Source: Amycolatopsis rifamycinica (GTDB taxonomy: Bacteria > Actinomycetota > Actinomycetes > Mycobacteriales > Pseudonocardiaceae). From it: DNA of 64,000 nucleotides. Positions 51,488 to 60,380 of this stretch are shown in pieces; within the stretch, counting starts at the first letter, position 1; each line of letters starts with the position of its first letter. The notes beneath the pieces are model-generated. The model was not told the origin of the DNA, ran no database searches, and was given only the letters and a program-made list of their open reading frames with translations. A program made the translations under genes and the position numbers. The stretch is taken from assembly GCF_000695625.1 (NCBI RefSeq), contig NZ_JMQI01000011.1:1-64000 (forward strand), read 5' to 3'.

Positions 51488-52918
51488 TTGCATCCAGGAC
51501 CGGACGGGGACCCGGCGGCGCCGGGCGAACCGGGCGCCTCGCCACCCGCGCGGGCGGCCGCGTCCCGCAACCACGGCGCGGCGGATCCGGGCGTGACCAC
51601 TGGTACGCCCGCGACCACGACCGGTGGTCCCCGGGTCCGCCACGCGTACTGGCCGCGCAACTGGGCGCTCTGGCGCCGCCGGCCGGTGCAGGTCGCGTTC
51701 ATGCTGGGGGCCGAAGCCGTCGCGATCGCGGTTCTGGCCGTCTCGTTCACCCGTTCGCCGATTCCGTCCGGAAACGACTGGATCAATTTCGCGATACTGG
51801 CGGCTGGCGCCACCGTCCACATTCAACTGACCCAGCGCCAGGAAGAGCGGCGGCGCGACCGGACCAAAACGGTGCTGATCGACCTCACCGCCGTATGGAC
51901 GTTTTCCGCGGCGATGATACTGCCGGTACCGCTGACCCTTTTCGTCATCGCCGTGATCCGGCTGCAACACTGGTTCATCGCGCGGCGGCCCGCCCACAAC
52001 TTCATTTTCTCGTCCATCACCCACGGCCTCGCCGGCGCGCTCGCCCACCTCACCTACACCGCGCTCGGCCCGCACTCGCTCGGCCGGCCGGGCTGGGGCG
52101 ACTTCCTCCGCGAGTTCGGCACCATCGTCGTCACTGGGGCCATCTACGAAGCGATCCAGATCGCGTACGTGGGCGGGGTCCTGCTGCTCGGATCCCCCGC
52201 CGGGCGCACGGTTCGTAACGTGCTGGGCAGCCCGGCCGACAACATGCTCGAAGCGATCACCATCGGCCTCGGCGCGGTGACCGCGATCCTGCTCGCCGCC
52301 GTCCCGCCGATGGTGGCGGTGATGGCCGTGGTCACCGTGGTCTTCAATCGCCTCGCGGAACTCGACCAGCTCCAGAACGACGTCCGGACGGACCCGAAAA
52401 CGGGCATTCTCAACATGCGCGGCTGGTCGGAGTCGGCCGAGCGGGCGCTCGAACGGACTGCTCGATCGGGTGATCAACTGGCGCTGCTGATGGTCGATCT
52501 GGACCACTTCAAGTGGATTAACGACACCTATGGACATCCGGCGGGCGACGACGTGCTGCGCACCGTTGCGCAAACGCTGGACGAAGCGACCAGACCGAGC
52601 GACTTGGTCGGCCGTTTCGGCGGTGAGGAATTCCTCGTTCTGCTGCCGGACATCGACGAACAGGCGACCTGGGACGCCGCCGAGCGCATCCGGATCGCCA
52701 TCGCCAAACTACACATAGTGACCACGGACAAGCGCGGCGACCCGGCCACGATCGCCGACCGCACGACGTCGATCGGCGTCGCCCGCCACCCCCGCCACGG
52801 CGACACCCTCGAGCGGCTGCTGCAGTCCGCCGACGCGGCGGTCTACCTGGCGAAGGAGAACGGCCGCGACCAGGTCTGCTTCGCCCCGGACACGCTCACG
52901 CCCCCAGCCGAACGGTGA
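51488..52918 (+). CDS. Membrane diguanylate cyclase (GGDEF)
   Basis: 476 aa. A Pro/Ala-rich cytoplasmic N-terminus (about 60 aa) is followed by six or seven transmembrane helices to residue about 290 and a C-terminal GGDEF domain (about 305-465). The active-site motif is GRFGGEEFLVLLPD near 375, with the substrate-binding DLDHFKWINDTYGHPAGDDV upstream. An inhibitory I-site RPSD lies five residues before GGEEF, so it should make cyclic di-GMP with feedback control. The start is TTG 51488, preceded by a near-perfect Shine-Dalgarno (AAAGGAGGTGA). The long 5' gap 51203-51487 shows no gene. Confidence 0.92.
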   Translation: MHPGPDGDPAAPGEPGASPPARAAASRNHGAADPGVTTGTPATTTGGPRVRHAYWPRNWALWRRRPVQVAFMLGAEAVAIAVLAVSFTRSPIPSGNDWINFAILAAGATVHIQLTQRQEERRRDRTKTVLIDLTAVWTFSAAMILPVPLTLFVIAVIRLQHWFIARRPAHNFIFSSITHGLAGALAHLTYTALGPHSLGRPGWGDFLREFGTIVVTGAIYEAIQIAYVGGVLLLGSPAGRTVRNVLGSPADNMLEAITIGLGAVTAILLAAVPPMVAVMAVVTVVFNRLAELDQLQNDVRTDPKTGILNMRGWSESAERALERTARSGDQLALLMVDLDHFKWINDTYGHPAGDDVLRTVAQTLDEATRPSDLVGRFGGEEFLVLLPDIDEQATWDAAERIRIAIAKLHIVTTDKRGDPATIADRTTSIGVARHPRHGDTLERLLQSADAAVYLAKENGRDQVCFAPDTLTPPAER

Positions 52919-54002
52919 GTTCGAGCTTGACGAGCACCTCGGCCGAGGTCCCGGCGGCGGCGGGCTCCAGCCGCACCCGCTCACCCCGGTAACCGGCGGA
53001 CTCGAGCCGCAGCACGCGCGCGCCGGGCGCGGGCCGGGGGTGGCACCAGTGCCGGACGGTCCCGGTGCCGGCGTGGTCCTTGGCCAGCAGCAGGTACTCG
53101 TGCCCGAGATCGTCGGCGACCCGGCCGAGGCCGGTCCACCACAGGGCGCGGAGGGTGAGGCCGTCGCCGTCGCGGAGGAGCTCGACGGGGGGATCGGCGT
53201 GCACGTCGACGTGGAAGCCGTGGTCGGTGAGGCGGACCGAGCGCACGTGGAGGAAGGCGGTGCCGCCGGGGCTGCCGGGGCCGCCGGGCCGCGGCGGGTG
53301 CGGGCCGCCCGGGTCCGGCGGCGGGCCAGTCTCGAGCCCCGGCGGCGGGCCGGTCTCGAGCCCCGGCGGCGAGCTGCCCGCCCCACCCCACGCCGGCCCA
53401 CTCCCATCGCGACCCGGCGGCGGGCCGGGCCGGCCGCCCGCACCGGCATCCGGCCCGGGCGGCGAGCCTGGCGAGCGGTGGTCCTCCGGCCAGGGCAGCA
53501 GCACCTCGCGCCCGCCGGTCCCGGTCTCGGCCCGCGGCAGCACCGCCGCCACCGCCAGCTCCGCGGCCAGCCGTCCGTCCTCTTCCTCCGGCACCGCGCG
53601 CACCCCGCGCAGCTCCCCCGCCAGGATCCGATACCCGAGCACCTCCGCCCAGGCCAGCGCCGCCGTCCGCAGGCCAGGCTCGGTGGCCAGCCGGTCGAGC
53701 AGCGGCCGGACCCGGCCGAACCGCGCGGCCCTGACCAGGCGGGTGGCCTCCGGGCCGCCCGCGTCCACGCCGAAGAACCCCGTCATCGCCCGGTCCAGCG
53801 CCCGCAACTGAGCGTCCAGCACCACCCGGACGACCGGGCCGGGGTGCGCCCGGGCGAGCTCCGGCGGCGCGCAGTCGCGCAGCGCACCGGCCACCGCCCG
53901 CAGCTCCGGCGTGCGTGGCTCGCGCAACCGGGCGCCGGGGGCGAGCCGGCGCAGGGCGCGCGCGGTGTTCTCCGCGGGCACGGCGAGCTCGGTCGAGCGC
54001 AC
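52896..54002 (-). CDS. Unknown protein with alpha-helical head, Gly/Pro linker and beta C-terminus
   Basis: 368 aa, function not recognised. Residues 1-185 are alpha-helical (NTARALRRLAPGARLREPRT, RVVLDAQLRALDRAMTGFFG). Residues about 190-250 are a Gly/Pro linker containing two copies of PPGLETGP. Residues 255-368 look like an immunoglobulin- or jelly-roll-like beta domain (FLHVRSVRLTDHGFHVDVHA, VRLEPAAAGTSAEVLVKLEL). The start is GTG 54002 after AGGAGG; the frame is open much further upstream. It is divergent from the PLA2-acyltransferase fusion. The last 23 bp overlap the cyclase gene. Confidence 0.72.
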   Translation of the reverse strand: MRSTELAVPAENTARALRRLAPGARLREPRTPELRAVAGALRDCAPPELARAHPGPVVRVVLDAQLRALDRAMTGFFGVDAGGPEATRLVRAARFGRVRPLLDRLATEPGLRTAALAWAEVLGYRILAGELRGVRAVPEEEDGRLAAELAVAAVLPRAETGTGGREVLLPWPEDHRSPGSPPGPDAGAGGRPGPPPGRDGSGPAWGGAGSSPPGLETGPPPGLETGPPPDPGGPHPPRPGGPGSPGGTAFLHVRSVRLTDHGFHVDVHADPPVELLRDGDGLTLRALWWTGLGRVADDLGHEYLLLAKDHAGTGTVRHWCHPRPAPGARVLRLESAGYRGERVRLEPAAAGTSAEVLVKLELTVRLGA

Positions 54003-54165
54003 TGCTGCCTCCTGGTCGCCGTCCCCCTTCCCCCACCCTCGCCGGGCCGTCGCCGCCGCGGAAGGGAAGAACGGGCAGCCGTCCGGGCAGCCTGCGGGAA
54101 ACCTCCACCCGACCTTGTGGTTATCCCCATGTCGGTCGTCCGGCGCGGCTGGCACCCTGGAACCC

Positions 54166-56319
54166 ATGCCGGCACCGCCCCCTCCGCCCCGCACCCGCCG
54201 ACCCTGGTCGACGTCCGGGTGGTTGCTGCTGGTCCTGCTGGTCGTCTTCGCGTTCGGGCTGATCGCCTCGCGCCCGCCGTCCCCGCCGGACCAGGGGCCG
54301 CCGACCGGTGACGTCCTTGCCGCGCAGAACGCCATCGAGGCGCTGGTCCACCCCGGCCCGCACCCCGACGCGCTCGCCCGGCTGCCGAAGGACTTCACCG
54401 CGCTCAGCGGCGTCACCCCGGGCGCGATGCCGGCCCGCGACGGCACCGTCCGCGCCGTGCACGTCGACGGCGGCTGCTCCACCCCGTGGGGCGACGACAA
54501 CACGAAGTGGGACTACGCCGTGCCGTGCAAGGCCCACGACCTCGGCTACGACCTGCTCCGGTACGCCGACCGCAAGGGCCACCCGCTCGGCCCGGAGGTC
54601 CGGGAGGCCCTGGACGCCCGGCTGTCCTCCGACATGCACCACGCCTGCGACCTCAACCCGATGAACTCGGCGCTCACCTGCCGGGCCGTCGCCTCCTTCT
54701 ACTCGGCCGGGCTGGTCGTCAACTCGTGGCACCAGCGCTGGGGCCCGCCGGTCGGCGACCCGATCGGCCCGATGGTGGCCGGCGTGCTGGTGATCGGCTG
54801 CCTGCTGGTCTTCCGGCTGCGCGGCTGGCTGCGGGCCCGCCGGGAGCCGCGGGCGCCCGTGCCCGTCGCCGCCCCCGCGGAGATCGGCCGGTGGGCCCTG
54901 CTCGGGGCCGGCGGCGTCGTCCTGCTGCTGCTCGGCGAGTCGGTGACGGCGCTCGCGCACTGGGCCGGGGCCCCCGAGCCGGCGCTGTGGCCGGTCACCT
55001 GGCTCGCCCAGCTCGCCCCGCTGATCTACTTCGCCGGCGGCCACGCCAACGCGGCCGGCTGGCGCGCCGAGCAGGAGGCGGGTGGCGGCTACCGCCACTA
55101 CCTGGCCGAACGCGCGAGTCCGTTGCTGCGGCCGGCCCTGATCTTCGCGGTCGTCGCGCTGCTGACGCCGCTCGCGCTCGAACTGCTCGGCAGCCCGGCG
55201 GGGACGACGGCGACGGTGATGCGGATCGCGCTGCACCCGCTCTGGCTGCTCGGCGTCTACCTGCTGACGATCGTCTGCGCGCCGCCGTTGCTGGCCCTGC
55301 ACCGCCGGGCGCCGGTGAGCACGGCCGCCGGCCTGCTCGCCCTGGTCGCCGCCGGGGAGCTCGCCGCTAGCTGGTCCGGCTCGCCCTCGCCCCGCTACGC
55401 GGCGACGTTCGCCATCGCCCTGCTCGCCCAGCAGCTCGCCTTCGCGCACGCCGGCGGCGTCCGCCCGTCTCGGCGGCTGCTCGCCGCGGCCGCCGCGGCC
55501 GGGGTCGCGGGCCTCGCCGGGATGAGCGTCCTGCGGGACGGGCCACCCGTCCTGCTCGGCAGCCCGGGCGCGCCCGCCGCGTTCTCCGCCCCGCCGTGGG
55601 GCGTGCTGCTGCTCGGCCTGGTCCAGCTGGGCCTGCTCGGGCTGCTGGCCCGCCCGCTCGCCCGGCTCGGCGACCGGCCGGGTGTCCTCCGCGCCTGCCG
55701 GTTCGTCCTGCGCGCGCCGATGAGCCTCTACCTGGCGTTCCTCGCCGCGATGCTGCTGCTGGTGGCCGTCGTGTACCTGCCCGGCCGGATCGCCGACGGG
55801 CTCAGCTGGCTGATCCGCCCGCGCACCCTGGTCGCGGTCGGGCTGCTCGCGGTGCCCGCCACGCTGGTCTTCTGGTGGTTCGAACGGCACACCCACGGCG
55901 TCCGGCAGCCGCGCGCGGCCGACCACCCCGGCCGGCGGACGGCGGTGCTCACCCGGGCCGCGGCCGGGCTCGGGATCGGCTACGCGACGCTGGGCGTGTT
56001 CGGCTTCGCGCTGACCCGCTTCGGCGGGGCCGCCGCCGACGCCGACCTGCTCGGCCTGCGGCTCGACCCGATCCAGAGCCTGGTGCACCTGCTGCTCGGG
56101 GTCTTCCTGCTGCACACGATCCGGATCGGCGCGGGCGCGGCGACCGGCACGTGGCTGGCGACGGCGCTCGCCTGCGCGCCGTCGCTGCTGTTCGCCGCCG
56201 ACGGCGACCGGCCCGGCTTCCTCGGCGTCACGCTCCACGCCGTGACGGCCGCGTTTGCCCTGCTGGCCGCCGCGGGCACTCTCCTGCCGGCGCGCACACC
56301 GGCGAATGCGACGTCCTGA
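54166..56319 (+). CDS. Fusion: phospholipase A2 domain + acyltransferase-3-like membrane domain + DUF4383-like tail
   Basis: 717 aa. TM1 near 17-36 is followed by an extracytoplasmic region matching prokaryotic phospholipase A2: CSTPWGDDNTKWDYAVPCKA leads into the catalytic pair H124-D125 (CKAHDLGYDLLRYADRKG), then HHACDLNPMNSALTCRAVAS with the disulfide cysteines. Residues about 240-590 form about ten transmembrane helices like acyltransferase family 3: LAPLIYFAGGHANAAGWRAE, then RASPLLRPALIFAVV and HPLWLLGVYLLT. Residues 600-717 resemble DUF4383 (LDPIQSLVHLLLGVFLLHTI). Predicted to cleave acyl chains and perhaps transfer them at the membrane. No ribosome site is strong; the start is ATG 54166. 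Confidence 0.82.
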   Translation: MPAPPPPPRTRRPWSTSGWLLLVLLVVFAFGLIASRPPSPPDQGPPTGDVLAAQNAIEALVHPGPHPDALARLPKDFTALSGVTPGAMPARDGTVRAVHVDGGCSTPWGDDNTKWDYAVPCKAHDLGYDLLRYADRKGHPLGPEVREALDARLSSDMHHACDLNPMNSALTCRAVASFYSAGLVVNSWHQRWGPPVGDPIGPMVAGVLVIGCLLVFRLRGWLRARREPRAPVPVAAPAEIGRWALLGAGGVVLLLLGESVTALAHWAGAPEPALWPVTWLAQLAPLIYFAGGHANAAGWRAEQEAGGGYRHYLAERASPLLRPALIFAVVALLTPLALELLGSPAGTTATVMRIALHPLWLLGVYLLTIVCAPPLLALHRRAPVSTAAGLLALVAAGELAASWSGSPSPRYAATFAIALLAQQLAFAHAGGVRPSRRLLAAAAAAGVAGLAGMSVLRDGPPVLLGSPGAPAAFSAPPWGVLLLGLVQLGLLGLLARPLARLGDRPGVLRACRFVLRAPMSLYLAFLAAMLLLVAVVYLPGRIADGLSWLIRPRTLVAVGLLAVPATLVFWWFERHTHGVRQPRAADHPGRRTAVLTRAAAGLGIGYATLGVFGFALTRFGGAAADADLLGLRLDPIQSLVHLLLGVFLLHTIRIGAGAATGTWLATALACAPSLLFAADGDRPGFLGVTLHAVTAAFALLAAAGTLLPARTPANATS

Positions 56320-56362
56320 CCAGGCGAAACCGTCGAACATGCGGGAAACTGGGTGGTGCATG

Positions 56363-56400
56363 ACACATTCGCGGGGGGATGTGTAACGCTACGGCAACCC
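56363..56400 (+). promoter_or_regulatory. Inverted repeat and spaced repeats upstream of the LCP gene
   Basis: ACACAT (56363-56368) and ATGTGT (56379-56384) form an inverted repeat with a 10-bp spacer. It is followed by GTAACG then GCAACC spaced like a tandem response-regulator box (56382-56400). Possibly an envelope-stress or MtrA-type site; tentative. Confidence 0.35.
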
Positions 56401-56464
56401 GGGGCAGGCACCATGCGTCCCATCCCAGAGCACCACCCGATCGATGGAGTGAGGAGTCGCCCGC

Positions 56465-58141
56465 GTGGACCATCCGCCTCGGAACGGGCAAGGCGGCCGC
56501 CGCCCCGCCCGGCCCTGGCCGGACGAGCCAGGCCGGGACGACGCACGGCGCGGCACCCCGCCGCGCCGCCCCGCTCCCCGCCGCGAGCCGGCGGACGCCC
56601 GCCGCGCGGGCCCGCCGCCCTCCCGCCGTCCGCAGCCGGGCCCGGCCCCCCGCGCCCGCCGCCACTCCTTCCGCGGCGCGAAGATCTCGCTGGCCGTCGT
56701 CTCGCTGCTGGTGATGGGCCTGACCGGGTACGCGTGGGCGGCCATGCAGGGCCTGGTCAACGGGCTGAACTACACGAACGTGCTCAGCGACGGCGGCGGT
56801 GGCGACAAGCCCGCCGACGGCGCCCGCGACATCCTGCTGGTCGGCCTCGACAGCCGCACCGACGCCCAGGGCAACCCGCTGCCGCGCGAGGTGCTCGACG
56901 AGCTGCGCGCCGGCGAAGCCGACGGCGAGCTGAACACCGACTCGCTGATCTTCGTGCACATCCCCAACGACGGCAGCAAGGCCGTCGCGATCTCGCTGCC
57001 GCGTGACACCTACGTCGACATCCCCGGCGGCTACGGCAAGCACAAGATCAACTCGGCGTACGCGCGGGCGATGCTGCAGGCCCGCAGGGACCTGCAGAAA
57101 CAGGGCGTCACCGACCCGAAGGAGCTCGACGTCAAGGCCAACCAGGCCGGGGCGAAGGAGCTGATCGCGACGGTCGAGAAGCTCACCGGGTCGACCATCG
57201 ACAACTACGCCGCGGTGAACCTCCTCGGCTTCAGCGAGATCACCAAGGCCATCGGCGGCGTCGACGTCTGCCTGAACAACACCGTCAAGGACCAGTACTC
57301 CGGTGCGAACTTCACCAAGGGCCAGCACACGATCTCCGGCGTCGAGGCCCTCGAGTTCGTCCGGCAGCGCCACGGCCTGCCGAACGGCGACCTCGACCGC
57401 GTCGTCCGCCAGCAGGTGTTCATGGCCGGCATGGCGCGCAAAGTGCTTTCGGCGGGCACGCTGACCAACCCGGGCAAGCTCAACGACCTGATCGAGGCGA
57501 TCAAGAAGTCGGTCGTGCTCAACCAGAACTGGGACATCTTCGGGTTCGCCCAGCAGATGAAGGGCCTGACCGGCGGCCAGCTCGAGTTCCGCACCATCCC
57601 GGTGAAGAACGTCGAGTACCGGACGCCCGAGGACGGCGTCGCCATCCAGGTCGACCCCGCCGCGGTGAAGCAGTTCGTGCAGGGGCTCGCCGGGCCGCCG
57701 CCGGGCGAGTCGGCCCCGCCGGCCCAGCAGGCCGACCCCGCCAACAAGGCGACCACGGTCGACGTCCGCAACGCCTCCGGCCGGACCGGTCTCGCGGCGA
57801 ACGTCGCCAAGACCCTCGAGGGCAAGGGCTTCACCCCGGGCGAGACGGCCAACGCGACCGCCCGCAAGACCACGGTGATCTGGGTGCCGAAGGGCGGCAA
57901 GGACAAGGGCCAGGCCGTCGCCGACGCGCTGGGCGGCTCGCCGACGATCCAAGAGGACAAGAGCGTCCAGGCCGGGCACGTGACAGTGTTCCTCGGCGCC
58001 GACTACGAGGGCACGACCAGCGACGCGAGCTCGGGCGCCGGCTCCGCGGGCGCGACGTCGTCGCAGGCTGCCGCCCCTCCGCCGGCCGCCGCCGACGCGG
58101 ACAAACCGATCACCGCCGAGGGCGTCCCCTGCGTGAACTGA
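56465..58141 (+). CDS. LytR-CpsA-Psr family cell-wall ligase with LytR_C domain
   Basis: 558 aa. A very basic Pro/Arg-rich cytoplasmic N-terminus (1-70), one transmembrane helix near 74-95 (ISLAVVSLLVMGLTGYAWAA), the LCP domain about 115-390, and a LytR_C domain near 420-515. LCP signatures: DILLVGLDSRTDAQGNPLPR, AISLPRDTYVDIPGGYGKHK, GVEALEFVRQRHGLPNGDLD with DRVVRQQ. The enzyme transfers polymers such as arabinogalactan, teichoic acid-like or capsular glycans to peptidoglycan. GTG 56465 after GAGG. An Ala/Pro-rich linker leads to the tail. Confidence 0.93.
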   Translation: MDHPPRNGQGGRRPARPWPDEPGRDDARRGTPPRRPAPRREPADARRAGPPPSRRPQPGPAPRARRHSFRGAKISLAVVSLLVMGLTGYAWAAMQGLVNGLNYTNVLSDGGGGDKPADGARDILLVGLDSRTDAQGNPLPREVLDELRAGEADGELNTDSLIFVHIPNDGSKAVAISLPRDTYVDIPGGYGKHKINSAYARAMLQARRDLQKQGVTDPKELDVKANQAGAKELIATVEKLTGSTIDNYAAVNLLGFSEITKAIGGVDVCLNNTVKDQYSGANFTKGQHTISGVEALEFVRQRHGLPNGDLDRVVRQQVFMAGMARKVLSAGTLTNPGKLNDLIEAIKKSVVLNQNWDIFGFAQQMKGLTGGQLEFRTIPVKNVEYRTPEDGVAIQVDPAAVKQFVQGLAGPPPGESAPPAQQADPANKATTVDVRNASGRTGLAANVAKTLEGKGFTPGETANATARKTTVIWVPKGGKDKGQAVADALGGSPTIQEDKSVQAGHVTVFLGADYEGTTSDASSGAGSAGATSSQAAAPPPAAADADKPITAEGVPCVN

Positions 58142-58320
58142 GCCGGTCCGCGAGCCGCCGTTAACCCGTTCGGCCTAACTCGCGCAATCGGTATCAAAGA
58201 CATGCGCGAAATCGCGTAAGGGCCGGGCTCCAGCGCACTTACATACACGTGAGGGTGCACCTGCACGGGAATCAACACGCCCGGGCGGTGCCGTGGGAGC
58301 GCACGGCAGGGGACATTGAT

Positions 58321-58791
58321 GTGCTGATCGACGCTGAGGAGTACCAGCGGATCCTCGGAGACGAGCTCCGCAAGCTCCGGCGCAGCCGAGGGTGGACGCG
58401 CAAGGAGCTGAACCAGCACTTGCAGAGCGAGATCTCGCTGCAGACGCTGGCCACGTACGAGCTGGGCACCAGACAGTGCTCCGTCGTGCGCCTGGTCGAG
58501 CTGTGCGTCGCGATGGACGAACTGCCCCAGGACCTGCTGGCCAAGGTGCACCGCCGGGTGTTCCTGGACGAGCCCGGGCGGGTCCGCGTCGACCTGCGCA
58601 AGGTCGTCGCCGACGCCCCGGCCGACCTGCTGCCGCTGCGCCGCTGGGCCGAGGACCGCCTGCGGCAGGCCGGCGAGCAGGGCGGCGGCGAGGTCGCCCT
58701 CGACCTGCCCGCCCTCGAGCGCATGGCCGAGCTGTGCCGCCTGCCGACCGTGGAGCTGATCGCCCGCCTCCGCCGCTACACCTCCCGCTGA
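58321..58791 (+). CDS. XRE-family helix-turn-helix regulator
   Basis: 156 aa. HTH near residues 10-60 (LGDELRKLRRSRGWTRKELN, then SLQTLATYELGTRQCSVVRL). The remaining 95 residues are alpha-helical with RVDLRKVVADAPADLLPLRR. A subfamily of XRE regulators widespread in Pseudonocardiaceae. GTG 58321 is chosen for AGGGGA upstream; GTG 58249 would add 24 residues. A strong hairpin terminator follows. Confidence 0.82.
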   Translation: MLIDAEEYQRILGDELRKLRRSRGWTRKELNQHLQSEISLQTLATYELGTRQCSVVRLVELCVAMDELPQDLLAKVHRRVFLDEPGRVRVDLRKVVADAPADLLPLRRWAEDRLRQAGEQGGGEVALDLPALERMAELCRLPTVELIARLRRYTSR

Positions 58792-58803
58792 TCCCCGGGC
58801 GGC

Positions 58804-58847
58804 CGTGAGTGGTGAGGGGGGGGTGGGAACCCGCCTCACCACTCACG
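58804..58847. terminator. Strong bidirectional hairpin terminator
   Basis: CGTGAGTGGTGAGG (58804-58817) pairs perfectly with CCTCACCACTCACG (58834-58847) across a 16-nt loop. It lies between convergent stops at 58791 and 58852. This is the best terminator in the window. Confidence 0.85.
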
Positions 58848-58851
58848 ACGC

Positions 58852-60309
58852 TCAGCCGACCAGGAAGTCCTCGCGCCGGACCTTCCGCGTGTCCAGCCAG
58901 TACCGCCAGGTGAAGCCCGGCCAGATCGTCCGGTTGACGCCCTTCGCGTCCAGGTACCAGCTCTTGCAGCCCCCACGGGTCCAGATGCCCTTCGCGAGCT
59001 TGCGCTGGATCTGCGCGTTGAACCGCTCCTGTGCCTCGGGCTTCGGCTCGATCGCCCGGCCGCGGGCCAGCCGCAGCGCTTCGGCGACGTACGAGATCTG
59101 GGCCTCGATCATGAACACGACCGAGTTGTGCCCGAGGCCGGTGTTCGGGCCGAGCAGGAAGAACAGGTTCGGGAAGCCGGCGACGGTGATGCCGAGGTGC
59201 GTCCGCATCCCCTCGGTCGCCCACTCCTTGCCGAGGTTGCGCCCGTCGCGGCCGACGATCTCCAGGTCGTCGAAGGCGTCGGTGACGTGGAAGCCGGTGC
59301 CGTAGATGATCACGTCGGCCTCGTGCTCGACTCCCTCCGCGTCGACGACGCTGTGCTCGCGCACCTCCCGGACACCCGCGGTCACGACGTCGACGTTGTC
59401 GCGCGCCAGTGCCGGGTAGTAGTCGTTGGAGATGAGCACGCGCTTGCAGCCCATGGTGTAGTCCGGGGTGACCTTGCGCCGCAGCCGCGGGTCCTTGATC
59501 GCGCGGTCGATGTTGCGCTTGGCGATCCGCTGCCCGAGCTTCATCAGCCACGACTGGCCGTTGAAGCCGATCGCGCGGGCTTCGAGCAGCCAGTAGAGCA
59601 GGGTGCGGTAGGCGCGCTGGGCCGGCGGGAACGCCTTGAACAGCGCGCGCGTCCGGCCGGACATCTCGTGGTCGGCCTTCGGCATGATCCACGGCGGCGT
59701 CCGCTGGAACAGCGTCAGCTCCGCCACCTCGGGCGCGATCTTCGGCACGAACTGGACCGCGCTGGCGCCGGTGCCGATGACGGCGACCTTCTTGCCCTTC
59801 AGGTCGACGTCGTGCCGCCACCGCGCGGAGTGGTAGGCCGGGCCCGCGAACTGCTCGATGCCCGGCAGCTCGGGAACCATCGGCAGGTGGAGGGCGCCCA
59901 CCCCGGCGACCAGCGCGGGGGCGGTGAACTCGTCGCCGCCCCTCGTGGCGACGTGCCACCGGTTCTCCTCGGCGTCCCAGCGGGCGCCGGTCATCTCCTG
60001 GCCGAACCGGATGAACCGGCGCAGGTCGTGCTTGTCGGTGACCTCGCGCATGTAGCGCCAGATCTCCGGCTGCGGCGAGTAGGCCCGCGACCAGCCCGGG
60101 TTCTGCTCGAAGGAGAACGAGTACATGTGCGACGGGATGTCGCAGGCGCAGCCCGGGTAGCTGTTGTCGCGCCAGGTGCCGCCGACGTCGTGGGCCTTCT
60201 CGAGGATGACGAAGTCCTCGCGGCCCTCCTTGCGCAGCTGGATCGCCATGCCGAGACCGGAGAAGCCGGTCCCGACGATGACGACCCCGGTCTCCGTGCG
60301 GTTGCCCAT
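58852..60309 (-). CDS. Flavin-containing monooxygenase (Baeyer-Villiger type)
   Basis: 485 aa. FAD Rossmann motif IVGTGFSGLGMAIQLRKEGR near residue 10, second NADPH Rossmann motif VAVIGTGASAVQFVPKIAPE near 180, and the Baeyer-Villiger fingerprint FAGPAYHSARW (FxGxxxHxxxW) near 158-168. The C-terminal part contains IYGTGFHVTD and LLGPNTGLGHNSVVFMIEAQ. Oxidises a ketone or sulfide; actinobacterial members often act on steroids or cyclic ketones. It is divergent from a TetR regulator with an operator-like repeat between. Confidence 0.92.
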   Translation of the reverse strand: MGNRTETGVVIVGTGFSGLGMAIQLRKEGREDFVILEKAHDVGGTWRDNSYPGCACDIPSHMYSFSFEQNPGWSRAYSPQPEIWRYMREVTDKHDLRRFIRFGQEMTGARWDAEENRWHVATRGGDEFTAPALVAGVGALHLPMVPELPGIEQFAGPAYHSARWRHDVDLKGKKVAVIGTGASAVQFVPKIAPEVAELTLFQRTPPWIMPKADHEMSGRTRALFKAFPPAQRAYRTLLYWLLEARAIGFNGQSWLMKLGQRIAKRNIDRAIKDPRLRRKVTPDYTMGCKRVLISNDYYPALARDNVDVVTAGVREVREHSVVDAEGVEHEADVIIYGTGFHVTDAFDDLEIVGRDGRNLGKEWATEGMRTHLGITVAGFPNLFFLLGPNTGLGHNSVVFMIEAQISYVAEALRLARGRAIEPKPEAQERFNAQIQRKLAKGIWTRGGCKSWYLDAKGVNRTIWPGFTWRYWLDTRKVRREDFLVG

Positions 60310-60344
60310 GACGCCTCCGGATTCCTGTTACTCGTCGTCCATCT

Positions 60345-60373
60345 TACTGGGAGTAGGTTACCAGCGGTAGAGT
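60345..60373. promoter_or_regulatory. Operator-like repeats between monooxygenase and TetR genes
   Basis: TACT-GGG-AGTA (60345-60355) is an 11-bp palindrome, followed by the palindrome GGTTACC (60356-60362). A -10-like TAGAGT at 60368-60373 lies 7 nt before GTG 60381, suggesting a leaderless TetR message. Both genes should be controlled from here. Confidence 0.5.
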
Positions 60374-60380
60374 GTGGCTC

